Assembly (NCBI GenBank): GCA_937916085.1 | Contig: CALGGO010000034.1 | Coordinates: 52,559 to 116,558 of the forward strand | Direction of reading: 5' to 3' | Length of the DNA: 64,000 nucleotides | Origin: an uncultured Prevotellaceae bacterium | GTDB lineage: Bacteria > Bacteroidota > Bacteroidia > Bacteroidales > Muribaculaceae | Part shown: one piece after another, positions 1 to 9,400 of the stretch | Layout: each line of letters opens with the position of its first letter | Numbering within the stretch: the stretch's first letter is position 1 | Notes under the pieces: generated by a model | What the model was told of the DNA's origin: nothing | What the model saw: the letters and a program-made list of their open reading frames with translations, nothing else | The model's database searches: none | Position numbers and translations under genes: made by a program

Positions 1-699
1 CACCTCGCCCCGCACGCCAGTGAGCACATCAGGAGCCTGGTCGTAGTAATATGGTGGCCGGGACATATCAAGCCACAACTCGGTGGCGACACGGTTGCGC
101 ACCCGTGCCATATCGGGCTGCCCGGCATCGAGAATCCAGTGGTTGTCGCGGCGCATATTCAACAACTTGCGGTTCTGCTTCTCGCCATTGGCATCGACAA
201 ACTTGATGCTGTAGTTGCGCTTGTGCTTCTCAGGGGTGTTGGTGGTGTTGCCACGCCATTTTATCTTAGCTGTCATCACCTCGCTGGCTCTCTCGCCAGG
301 TTCGGCAAGTAGCACTGTGCCAGCAGCATAGTCATAGCCGAAATCGCCTTCCAGGCACACTATAGGCACGTAAGTGAACTGCAATGCGTATTCCTTGCCG
401 TCGGCGCATAGCACAGCCCACGACCTGCTGCCCGAGATATTGTCGAAGGTGAAAGAGCCGTCACCGGCAAGAGGCACGCCATCAATGCTCAACACTTGGC
501 ACCCATCCACGCCTTGAACAACAGCTGTCTCACTGCCGCCAAACCATTGCTGCGGCACCGATGCCAGCAAGGTGCCAGCCGCGCTGTCGCAGAACGCCGG
601 GCTACCATCTATCGTGAGCTTCACAGTTGCATTGCCGCCGATGCCAGCCATGAGCCATAAAGCCATCAGCACTAAGAGTTTATTAACTTGCTGTGTCAT
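1..699 (-). CDS. CotH-kinase-like secreted protein, 3' end outside window (partial)
   Basis: The reading frame opens at an ATG ending at 699 and stays open for 233 codons to the window edge, so only the N-terminal part is visible. It begins with a short signal peptide (MTQQVNKLLVLMALWLMAG). Residues from about 135 closely match the neighbouring gene at 704-2440: both carry HKRNYSIKF, RRDNHW, LDAGQ, RVRN, ELWLDM or DLWLDM, and YYYDQAPDVL. That makes it a tandem paralogue of the CotH kinase-like family. CotH proteins are atypical protein kinases first described on spore coats; the role of the secreted Bacteroidota members is unknown. The start lies 4 bp past the stop of the upstream gene, so the two are very probably cotranscribed. 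Whether this copy also ends in a dockerin cannot be seen. Confidence 0.8.
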   Translation of the reverse strand, partial: MTQQVNKLLVLMALWLMAGIGGNATVKLTIDGSPAFCDSAAGTLLASVPQQWFGGSETAVVQGVDGCQVLSIDGVPLAGDGSFTFDNISGSRSWAVLCADGKEYALQFTYVPIVCLEGDFGYDYAAGTVLLAEPGERASEVMTAKIKWRGNTTNTPEKHKRNYSIKFVDANGEKQNRKLLNMRRDNHWILDAGQPDMARVRNRVATELWLDMSRPPYYYDQAPDVLTGVRGEV

Positions 700-703
700 A
701 ATC

Positions 704-2440
704 TTAATATCCTAAAATATATCCATAAAGCATGGAGAGGTCGGTTGCCGTAATATTGCCGTCACCATTCACGTCAAGGCTGCTGTCGTAGCCTTCTCCA
801 TAGAGCAAATATTGTTGAAGCAGCATGACATCATAGGCGGTGACGACACCGTCGCCATTCACGTCACACGGGTGGCGCATGAGAGTGCGGTCAAGGTGCG
901 ACAGGCGCTTGTGTATCCAGTCGATGATATACTCCTTCTCGCCTACGATGTCGAGCGTCAGACCGTTGATGTCGCTGTCGCCACTCCATCGTTCCTCTTC
1001 GCGTGCCACTGCCCCACTCTCCACCAAAGGATTGACGAGAGTGTTAAGCCGGTTGACGAGACTCTGCTCGCTGAGCCATGTGTCGCGCAGCTGCCAGTAT
1101 CGCTCTATCATCTCGTTGTGGTAGATGCACTCCGGGTCCTTAAACATATTGAACTCTCGGCTCGAGAACTTGAGGTCATGGTCGGGCTCTGCCCTGCCGC
1201 CACGGAAGTCGGGGGAGTCGCGATTGGTGCCCAGCGACCAGTCGAGGTCCCAAGCTGCCAGAGTGAGACGCTTGTCGGCCTCACGGTCATAAATCGCCCA
1301 GAAGATATTGTTCACGCTGTTATCCACCGCAATAAGGAACTGGATGAAGATGGCATAGTCAATCAGCACAGGCATGTCGAAATATTCGTGGGCATGGGTA
1401 TTATAGCTACTGACATCGCTGGTGGCGACAAATTTCACCGCATTGTATAAATCCTCGTGGTGAGTGGGGTGAACATCCTCAAAATTGGGGTACTCCACAA
1501 CAAAAGTGGAGTAATTGGGACTATTATTGTTGTAGCCCACATATTGCTTGAACTCTGCCACTTTGCTCCATTCGGCGGCATTCCATATCATGCCGTGAAT
1601 TTGGTGTGTGTCCTCATCATATTTCCTCACTTGCAGCTGCTTGCGGTCGATGCACTCCATGAGCGAATAGATGCCTATATACCTGCCGCCTGCAAACACC
1701 TCCACCATCTTGCCTCGGGCTCCTAACAGCACATCGGGAGCCTGGTCATAGTAGTACGGCTCTCGAACCATGTCGAGCCACAGGTCGGTAGCAAAGCGGT
1801 TGCGCACCCGCGACAAGTCAACCTGCCCGGCGTCGAGCTTCCAATGGTTGTCGCGCCGCAGACCCAGCAGTTTGCGGTTCTGCTTATCACCGTTCTCGTC
1901 AATAAACTTGATGCTGTAGTTGCGCTTGTGGCGGCCTTCGGTGTTGGTGTAACCGCCACGCCACTTCACCTGAGCGAGCATCGCTTCATCGGTAGTACCA
2001 TCGGGGTCCATAAGCGTCACATGGGTATCAACAAAGTCATAGCCCATGTCGCCGTCAATGGCGATAATGGGCAAAAAAGTGAACATCAAATGTTTAACCA
2101 CCAGTTTGCCATTCTCAATAGCCCTCACCACATAAAATTTGTCGCCGCTCACAGCGCTGAATGTTATGGGATTATTAGTAAGTGGCTGACCTGCAACGGT
2201 TATGTTTTGCCAATTAGAGGCGGTATCGACCTGCACTTGCGCAGTGAAATCAGTGCCAAATGTGGACTTGGGGACGCTGTAAAGCAACATATTGCTGCCC
2301 TCATCGGCAAAGGGTCTCACGCCATTGATAATCACCTGTGCATCAACACTAAAGCCACACCACAGCAGCACAGCCACAACTAGTGCCATGCCGCGGAATG
2401 ATGCCGCCAAACGTGCCATATGACAAGGGTAATTTTCCAT
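704..2440 (-). CDS. CotH-kinase-family secreted protein with C-terminal dockerin
   Basis: 578 residues. A hydrophobic signal peptide lies near residues 8-35; Met8 (2419) would give a more compact signal and may be the true start. The middle is a CotH-like kinase domain, with RNYSIKF, a lysine/arginine-rich RRDNHWKLDAGQ stretch, DNSVNNIFW and the characteristic AAWDLDWSLG segment. The last 55 residues are a type I dockerin-like pair of calcium loops (DVNGDGVVTAYD and DVNGDGNITATD). Dockerins bind cohesins in cellulosomes; no cohesin is visible here, so the partner is unknown. The downstream gene is a tandem paralogue 4 bp away. The family assignment is from recognised motifs; the kinase activity and target are not shown by the sequence. 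Confidence 0.85.
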   Translation of the reverse strand: MENYPCHMARLAASFRGMALVVAVLLWCGFSVDAQVIINGVRPFADEGSNMLLYSVPKSTFGTDFTAQVQVDTASNWQNITVAGQPLTNNPITFSAVSGDKFYVVRAIENGKLVVKHLMFTFLPIIAIDGDMGYDFVDTHVTLMDPDGTTDEAMLAQVKWRGGYTNTEGRHKRNYSIKFIDENGDKQNRKLLGLRRDNHWKLDAGQVDLSRVRNRFATDLWLDMVREPYYYDQAPDVLLGARGKMVEVFAGGRYIGIYSLMECIDRKQLQVRKYDEDTHQIHGMIWNAAEWSKVAEFKQYVGYNNNSPNYSTFVVEYPNFEDVHPTHHEDLYNAVKFVATSDVSSYNTHAHEYFDMPVLIDYAIFIQFLIAVDNSVNNIFWAIYDREADKRLTLAAWDLDWSLGTNRDSPDFRGGRAEPDHDLKFSSREFNMFKDPECIYHNEMIERYWQLRDTWLSEQSLVNRLNTLVNPLVESGAVAREEERWSGDSDINGLTLDIVGEKEYIIDWIHKRLSHLDRTLMRHPCDVNGDGVVTAYDVMLLQQYLLYGEGYDSSLDVNGDGNITATDLSMLYGYILGY

Positions 2441-2536
2441 TTAAGGCTATTTTACCTAACATAAAAACGATTAACTTTCACATCTATTGCATAAAAACTC
2501 CTCGCTTGCCAATGTTTTTCTAAATCAAAATATAAT

Positions 2537-2544
2537 CAAACATA
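2537..2544 (-). promoter_or_regulatory. Candidate -7 box for the CotH pair
   Basis: On the minus strand this reads TATGTTTG, matching the Bacteroidota -7 consensus TAnnTTTG. It would give a leader of roughly 90 nt before the ATG at 2440. No clear TTG -33 element is seen at the right spacing, so support is moderate. Confidence 0.4.
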
Positions 2545-2594
2545 AAATTTATCTAAAATATATCTTAATTAATGTGTAGATGAAGAATATTTTG

Positions 2595-2602
2595 TAACTT
2601 TG
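2595..2602 (+). promoter_or_regulatory. Candidate -7 box for the vWA lipoprotein operon
   Basis: TAACTTTG is an exact match to the Bacteroidota TAnnTTTG box, about 73 bp ahead of the ATG at 2675. The -33 element is weak. It lies in the AT-rich divergent spacer with the CotH gene and would start the 2675-9890 transcription unit. Confidence 0.5.
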
Positions 2603-2674
2603 CAAGTTATAAGGTGAAGTAGCACAATGTGGCTGCTGCCATAATTAAAAACTTTGTTTTTAAAAGTATTGACA

Positions 2675-4138
2675 ATGAACAAAATAAACAGAATGCGCAC
2701 TTGGGCAGTCATGATGATTGTGGCACTTGCAGCAAGCTTGGCGATGACTTCGTGCGGCGGTGGAGGCTTGGAGAAGACCATCAAGAAGGCGTTAATCAAC
2801 GGCGACACCACTCAGGTCACCTACGACTCGATTTGCTCCATCATCAAGGGAAGCCCCGAGAAATACAGCGACTTTCTCGACAAGAACGGCGAGATAAATG
2901 TCGATGCCTTAGGGAAATACATCAACGAAGTGGGCAGCAAGCTGCGACCGCCCATGTCGTGGAACATCGGAGCCTATGGTCTCAAGAACCTCTCGCTCAC
3001 CATCTATTTTGAGCGCAGCGGTTCGATGACGCCCTATGACCACACCAGCGGGCGAGGGCAGCTCAAGAAGGCGGTCAACGACCTCATCAACTTCTTCCCC
3101 GACCGTGAGAGTGTGAAAATCAACATCGTGAACGACAACATCTACCCCTATAGCGGCACCGTTGACTCGTTCCTGCAAGACCGCAACATCTATGAGAGCA
3201 CCAGCGGCACCGGTAACGCCAGCTACACCGACTTCAAGCTCATTTTCGAGAAGATTTTCCAGGCGCAGAAGCCCGGCAACGTGAGCGTGCTCATCACCGA
3301 CCTCATCTACTCGCCCCAAAACACCGCCGACGTGAGCGTGGAGAAGATTCTCAACGAGGAGAACAGCGTGGCAACGGCAATCTTCAAGACCTATAAGGGC
3401 AAGTCGATCATCGTCAACCAGCTAATGGGCGACTACAACGGCATGTACTACCCCTACAACAACGCACCGGTGGCATATAACGGGCAGCGACCCTTCTATG
3501 TCATCATCGTGGGTGACGCTTCAACCATCGACCGCATGGCAAACGATGACAAATATGCCAAGTTCCTGCACCCCGACGGCGTGAAGAACACCTACCGCTT
3601 TAACCAGGCTCCGGGCGACATCAACTTCAAGATTGTCCCCGACTGGAAGGACAACACGGGCCGCTTCCGCATCTCGCGCGACGACCAAAACACACTCACC
3701 AAGTGCGAAGGCGACCGTGAGACGGGAGTGATGTGCTTCACCATAGCCGCCAATTTCAAGCCGTTGGCTAAGGACGACGCGTTCCTGACCAACATCGCCA
3801 ACTACACCGTGCAGTCGCAATCGGGATTTCAAATCACCATTCGCCCCATCGCGCCTGCCGACATCAACAATAACAACCGCGCATATCTTGAGGGCATGAC
3901 GCACCTCATCACCGCACGGGGCAAGCTCAACACATCGCACGACGAGCTATCCATCACCATCAACAACCAGTTCCCGGCATGGATTGGTGAGTCGTCAACA
4001 AGCAGCGACATCAACCCCGCAGCAGCTGGCTTCGCCACCACCACCTTCGGCCTAGACCGCTTCCTGCAAGGCATCTACGACGCCTTCGCCCCAGGCAACG
4101 CCACCTACGGGAAAATCGTTGTTAAAATTGAAAATTAA
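2675..4138 (+). CDS. Lipoprotein with von Willebrand A-like fold
   Basis: The chosen start is the ATG at 2675. An upstream TTG would add seven residues ahead of an already complete signal. A lipoprotein signal ends in LAMTSC with lipid-accepting Cys27, followed by a Gly run. From about residue 105 the chain looks like a vWA (MIDAS) domain: ERSGSM at 113-118, SYTD at 183-186 and LITD ending at Asp209 occupy the positions of the three metal-coordinating motifs. The usual first Asp is Glu113. This predicts a membrane-anchored protein that binds a metal ion and a protein partner. It heads the set containing the four-TM protein, the tubulin-like protein and the actin-fold protein. The vWA call rests on motif spacing read by eye; a structure prediction would settle it. 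Confidence 0.7.
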   Translation: MNKINRMRTWAVMMIVALAASLAMTSCGGGGLEKTIKKALINGDTTQVTYDSICSIIKGSPEKYSDFLDKNGEINVDALGKYINEVGSKLRPPMSWNIGAYGLKNLSLTIYFERSGSMTPYDHTSGRGQLKKAVNDLINFFPDRESVKINIVNDNIYPYSGTVDSFLQDRNIYESTSGTGNASYTDFKLIFEKIFQAQKPGNVSVLITDLIYSPQNTADVSVEKILNEENSVATAIFKTYKGKSIIVNQLMGDYNGMYYPYNNAPVAYNGQRPFYVIIVGDASTIDRMANDDKYAKFLHPDGVKNTYRFNQAPGDINFKIVPDWKDNTGRFRISRDDQNTLTKCEGDRETGVMCFTIAANFKPLAKDDAFLTNIANYTVQSQSGFQITIRPIAPADINNNNRAYLEGMTHLITARGKLNTSHDELSITINNQFPAWIGESSTSSDINPAAAGFATTTFGLDRFLQGIYDAFAPGNATYGKIVVKIEN

Positions 4139-4222
4139 ACCCTAGTAATCTAGACCCTCAAGTAAATATAGACAATCTAGAATTTCTGGAAAAAATAGAA
4201 TAAAACGATAATTATTAAAAAC
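4139..4222. repeat. CTAGA-type simple repeat spacer
   Basis: This short AT-rich spacer carries scattered TCTAGA/CTAGAA words, as do 6310-6365 and 33690-33725. No gene or terminator hairpin is evident. Confidence 0.4.
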
Positions 4223-4663
4223 ATGAGAGATAAAGTAATATTTTTAGTGATTGGAGCTGTGGTAAGTGTTCTGTTCTGGGTTTTCAGGGTGGAGCTTTAT
4301 GAGGCTCTTTACACTGTGAACGGTTTCAGCGACCAGATGTACAACACTGGAGCCTACGGCTCGGTAGCTGTCATCACCATTGCTATGGCATGGGGCATGG
4401 CGGCAATCTACTACTATGTCATCAACTCTGTGAAATTTGACCGCTGGTACCACTGGCTGGCGATGCTGGGCATCACTAGCGTGCTCACGCCTGTGGTGTG
4501 CTACATTGTTGTGTCTAATATGCTTGATGGCTTTGACTATGGCACCGCCGAGTTCACCTTCGAGGTTTACAACATCCTGTTCACGGCGCTCACCTTCGTC
4601 ATCGCCTCGTTCTCGATGCGCTGGTGGAGCAGCAACTGCCGCCACACACCAATCCCGCAATAA
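4223..4663 (+). CDS. Four-helix integral membrane protein
   Basis: 146 residues with four hydrophobic segments (about 5-22, 47-69, 79-101 and 113-133) and a short hydrophilic C-terminus. No family is recognised. It lies between the vWA-like lipoprotein and the tubulin-like gene on the same strand, with spacers of about 80 bp, which suggests it is the membrane anchor of that gene set. Codon use looks like that of its neighbours. The frame is open from the first ATG and the hydropathy pattern is convincing; the function is unknown. Confidence 0.75.
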   Translation: MRDKVIFLVIGAVVSVLFWVFRVELYEALYTVNGFSDQMYNTGAYGSVAVITIAMAWGMAAIYYYVINSVKFDRWYHWLAMLGITSVLTPVVCYIVVSNMLDGFDYGTAEFTFEVYNILFTALTFVIASFSMRWWSSNCRHTPIPQ

Positions 4664-4743
4664 CAATGCACAATTCATAATGCATAATGCACAATGAGAT
4701 TACTCTCAACTAAAACTAAGAACTAAAAACTAAGAACTTATAA
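4664..4743. repeat. Simple-repeat spacer (TGCATAATGCACAAT and ACTAAGAAC words)
   Basis: The spacer is built from degenerate copies of ATAATGCACAAT followed by AACTAAGAACTAA words. The same words recur at about 49300-49365 next to mraY/murE. It ends directly at the ATG of the tubulin-like gene. Confidence 0.5.
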
Positions 4744-6273
4744 ATGAAACTTTTCATCTTTGCTATAGGAGGTACTGGTTCGCGCGTGCTCAAGTCGATG
4801 ATCATGCTGTGCGCCGCCGGCGTGAGACCTGTTGACGCCAACGGCCACCCGCTGCAAGACGTGGAGATAGTGCCCATCATCATCGACCCGCACAAGTCGA
4901 ATGCCGACCTCAAGCGCACCGAGCGGCTGCTCAGCGCCTACAGCACCATCCGCGAGAAACTCTACGGCAAGAACGCCAATGCCGAAGGCTTCTTCGCCAC
5001 CAAGATTTCGAGCCTCAAGGATGTGGTGTCGAGCAGCCAAGTGCCTCTCGACGACTCGTTCATCTTCAACCTCGCTGCCGTCGAGAACTACAAGTTCCGC
5101 GACTTCATCAGTTACAACACGATGAACGAGCCCAACCAGGCTCTCACCTCGCTGCTCTTTGCCGACTATCAGCTTGAGAACAAGATGAGCATAGGCTTCG
5201 TAGGCTCGCCAAACATTGGCAGCGTGGCTCTCAACGGCGTGAAGGACAGCAATGAGTTCAAAGCGTTTGCCAACGTCTTCGCCGACGGCGACCGCATCTT
5301 CTTCATCAGCAGCATCTTTGGCGGCACGGGCGCGGCAGGCTTCCCTATCATCGTGAAGAACATACGCCAAGCCAAGAACATCGATGCCAAGAACAAGGCG
5401 TTCCTCCAGAAGGCGCCAATAGGCGGACTCACCGTGCTGCCCTACTTCTCGCTTATGGAAAGCGACGACAAGAACGACAAGCGCATCGACAACGCCGACT
5501 TCGTGGTGAAGACTCAAAGCGCGCTGGAGTACTACAACAATACCCTCACTGGCAATGGACGCAACGCCGTGAACGCCATCTTCTACCTCGGCGACCACGG
5601 TCATAACGCACCCTACGCCTATGACCCGGGCGACAAGCGCGACCAGCACGACCCGGCCCACCTCATCGAGATGATAGGCGCTTTAGCACCATTCAAATTC
5701 ATGAGTCTGAGCGACAGCGAACTCACCGACCTTGCCACTGGTGACCCGTTGCCCACCAAGGCATTTGAGTATGGCCTCGACCAAGATACCGACTTCGTGG
5801 ATTTCTCGGCCTTCGGACAGGAGACCCGCTCGGTCATCTACCGGCCGCTAGTGAAGCTGCACCTGCTCTACATCTTCCTGCGCACTGGTCTTAACGACAT
5901 CATTGGCCAGGGATTCACCGAAGACGCTCCCAAGATTACCCGCGAGTTCACCGGCACACAATTCTACCGCGTACTCACTCAGCAGTTCTTCGACAGCTAC
6001 ATCGAGTGGCTCACCGAGCTGCTGCACAACCGCCGCCACGTCACCCTCTTCAACGAGGGAGAGATGGACATGAACAAAGCCATCCACAAAGTGGTGACCA
6101 AGAAAAGCTTCTTCGGCAACAAGAAAGTTGACAACGATGTGTTTAAGGCCGAGATGAACCGCCTCAGCCGCGACAGCAACCGCTACGGCACCAACCCCGA
6201 GCTCAAACTCATGGACCTCTTCTACACCGCCGCCGAGAAAATCATCACCGAACGATATAACAACCTGAATTAA
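4744..6273 (+). CDS. Tubulin/FtsZ-superfamily protein (divergent, Tubulin_2-like)
   Basis: 509 residues, with no signal peptide or membrane segment, so cytoplasmic. The N-terminus is a Rossmann-like strand and glycine turn (FAIGGTGSRV, residues 6-15), as in FtsZ/tubulin N-termini. Residues 190-200 (SIFGGTGAAGF) match the tubulin G-box (GGGTGTG in FtsZ). The order strand, GGTG near 10 and G-box near 195 is longer than in FtsZ (about 105) and fits divergent tubulin-like families found beside vWA proteins. Expected activity is GTP binding and possibly filament formation. It is clearly not the cell's FtsZ, which is at 38698-40116. The gene sits between a membrane protein and an actin-fold protein, pointing to an envelope-linked filament or scaffold. 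Superfamily assignment is by motif; polymerisation is inference. Confidence 0.75.
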   Translation: MKLFIFAIGGTGSRVLKSMIMLCAAGVRPVDANGHPLQDVEIVPIIIDPHKSNADLKRTERLLSAYSTIREKLYGKNANAEGFFATKISSLKDVVSSSQVPLDDSFIFNLAAVENYKFRDFISYNTMNEPNQALTSLLFADYQLENKMSIGFVGSPNIGSVALNGVKDSNEFKAFANVFADGDRIFFISSIFGGTGAAGFPIIVKNIRQAKNIDAKNKAFLQKAPIGGLTVLPYFSLMESDDKNDKRIDNADFVVKTQSALEYYNNTLTGNGRNAVNAIFYLGDHGHNAPYAYDPGDKRDQHDPAHLIEMIGALAPFKFMSLSDSELTDLATGDPLPTKAFEYGLDQDTDFVDFSAFGQETRSVIYRPLVKLHLLYIFLRTGLNDIIGQGFTEDAPKITREFTGTQFYRVLTQQFFDSYIEWLTELLHNRRHVTLFNEGEMDMNKAIHKVVTKKSFFGNKKVDNDVFKAEMNRLSRDSNRYGTNPELKLMDLFYTAAEKIITERYNNLN

Positions 6274-6458
6274 TAAGTGTTAAGTGTAAAGTTTTAAGTG
6301 TTAAGCCCAATCGATACTAGATTATCTAGTTTATCTAGACCATCTAGACAATCTATAATTTCTAGAAAGAATTCATAATTGATAACAAAATAACAACAAG
6401 TCGTAGACTTGGCAATGTGCGAAACACATTGTGGAGTGAAACGACACTGTGTGAACTT
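6274..6458. repeat. Simple-repeat spacer
   Basis: This spacer holds AAGTGTTAAGTGTAAAG words followed by CTAGA-rich words (TATCTAGTTTATCTAGACC). Both word families recur elsewhere in the window. No gene is supported here. A GTG-initiated extension of the next ORF (6417) exists, but the ATG at 6459 is preferred. Confidence 0.45.
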
Positions 6459-9400
6459 ATGAGTCAAGTACTATCATATAACAACAAGACGACGAAGACT
6501 AGCGCGCAGGACTGGATTCCTGTGACGCCCTACGTTGACGACGACATTAAGCAGATAAAGGATCCTAACGGTGGTATGAGCGAGAACCCGCGCACCGCAA
6601 TACCCAGTCCTTTCGCTCAGCTCGACCTGGTGAAGAACGCCTTTGAGCATCTCGCCGGCAATGCGCGCCTGAGTGGGTCGATGATGGACAAGCGACTGGT
6701 GTCGAACGCCCTCGACGTGGCGCAGCTGTTCTTCGACTTCGAGAACCACAAGGATTACCTCCACATCGTGCGCTGGAACCGTGACGAGCAGCTGGAGCGC
6801 CTCAAGAGCGAGCCTGAGCACCGCCTCTATGGCGAGACCCTTGAGCTTTTCCTCGCCAGCGACACCAAGTATAACTTCAACCTGCTCACCGACTGGTATA
6901 TCATGCTGTGGAACAGTCAGGTGATAGGCGCCACCTCGCCGTCGTCGATGACCATCGCCGTACCACGCGAGAGTGAGAGACCCATCAACGCCATCAAGGT
7001 GGAGCAAGGCATCTCTCTCTTCGACAGCGACACCCGCGACCTGTGGCAGCGCGACGACGACTTCATCTACTACATGTTCATGCTCTTCAACGCCTTCCCC
7101 ACGCTGCGCACCGCCGTGAAGGGCGTGTATGACTACATGCTCAAGAACAAGAACATCATCATGGAGCAGAAACCCTTGCTCTACAACCGCCTCACACAGG
7201 TGATACCCAACCTCGAGGCACTGAGCTATGAGCTGGCGCCACGACTGGTGGAGAGGCTCGACCTGGAGTTCGACCCCTTTGTGGGCGACAACGAGGTGAC
7301 AGTGCTTGGAGCTAGACTCTACCATAAGCGCGCACGCGACATACGCACGGCAGCCGCCAGCAGCGACTTCGTCATCGCCCCCACACGCGAGGTGGGCGAC
7401 ACCCTGCCACTGGTGCTGCGCAACAACTTCAACGGCAGCGTCGATCACTACATCTACATCGACAAGGAGTGGGACAGCTCCACGCAGGTGTTCACCCACG
7501 GCATTCCCGTGGCGAAGCGCAAACTCCCCGACACCAGCATCGAGTATCCCTTCCTTACCACCGGCGACTTCCTGCAAGACACCCTCATCCGCCTGAGCGG
7601 TCCCATCGACAGCGACCACTACTTCGCCGGCAACATCATCAACAAGATGATGAACAGCAACAACGGCTACCTACTGCCACTCACCGAGGAGTTCTTCAAA
7701 TATTTCAACGCCAGCGACGTGACCAAGCAGGTTCATGGCCGCAATATGCTCGAAATGGAAGAGATGAGCGACGGCTCGGTGAACGTCACCATAAGAGTGC
7801 CGCTCAAGAAACGCTTCATAGAGCTCACCCGCAACTACTACCCCATTGACGACCCATCGTGGCACTTCGACGAGAAGCGTGGCACCGGGCGCATCATCAC
7901 CAATGTGGTGATGTCGGCAGCCATCTTCCCCTTTGTGCGCACCGACTATAAAGACGACTACACCGTGCAGCTGTTCTCGATGATTGACGGCGGCAGCGCG
8001 CAATTGTCGTTCTTCAACGACGGCATGACAAATGACAAGCTCAAGTGCAGCAGCAAGCTGCGCTCGCAGAGCTCTTACACCACCAGCTACTACGACATCG
8101 AGGGAGCCTTCGACATGGTGCAGGCATCCATCACCACCCCATCGGGGCAGTTCACTGGATATATCGTGCCGCTGTGGAAACCCTACATGGCAAGCAGCAA
8201 GGAGCTGATTTTTGCCGTCGATTTCGGTACCACCAACAGCCACGTGGAGTGGTCGGTGCGTGGCGAGGACGCCAAGACGCTGGAGTTTGCCCACGGCGAG
8301 CATCAGGTGCTCATCGCCTCGCTCTTGAAGCGCGGCACGCTGCTCTTTGCCGACCAGCTGCAGCGTGTGGAGTTCCTGCCCAGCGACATCGACAACGTGT
8401 ATGGCTTCCCCCTGCGCAGCGCGCTGGCACGCAACGCCATCAGCATTGGCGGTCACAAGCTCTTTGGCGACATCAACATCCCGTTCCTCTATGAGCGCCA
8501 GTATTTCGACGGCTACGACATCACCACCAACCTCAAGTGGATGGGCGACATCACGCTCTCTCGCGAGTTCCTGCGCGAGCTGGTGCTGCTCATCAAGGCC
8601 AAGGTGCTGCTCGAGAACGGCGACCTCAACCGCACCAGCATCGTCTATTTCTTCCCCGTGAGCATGGGCGGCAGCGACCGACGCAAGCTCGACGACACCT
8701 GGAATGAGCTGTACCACACCTACTTTGGCGACGACACCAGCAACCTCCACGCCTATCCCGAGAGCATCGCGCCAGCCTATTTCTACAAGGGCGACGACGT
8801 GAGCGGAGGCAGCTTCGTCTCCATCGACATTGGCGGCGGCACTACCGACACGGTGATTTATCAGCCCACCGAAGACCGCCTCGACACCATTCCGGTGGCT
8901 ATCTCGTCGTTCCGCTTTGCCGGCGACGCCATCTTTGGCGACGCCTTCACCGAGCGCGATGCCGACAACAACCCGCTCATCCGCCACTATGGCGAGTACT
9001 TCAAGCGCCTCATCTCCAAGAACAGCGACATAGGCTACCTCAACAGCATCCTCCAAGACGTGCTCAAGCGCAAGCGTTCGCAAGACGTCAATGCCTTCCT
9101 GTTCTCCATCGAGAACGTGGAGCAGCTGCGCACCCTGCGCGAGGTGGACCGCAACATCTACAGCTACAACATCTTGCTGCGCAACGACCAGCAGCGCAAG
9201 CTCATATTCATGTACTTCTATGCCGCCATCATCTACTACATCGCTCAGTCGATGAAGGCGCGCAACTACGAGATGCCCAAGCAGATATACTTCAGTGGCA
9301 CAGGCTCCAAGATTCTCAACATCCTGGGAAGCAAAGACCAGGTGACAGAGTTCACGCAGCTCATCCTCGAGCGCGTGTTTGAGAAGAAATACACCGAGCG

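Noticed and set aside
4738..5661. 307-codon minus-strand frame opposite the tubulin-like gene
   Set aside because: A shadow of the plus-strand codon bias; no motifs, and it covers the start of a clear gene.
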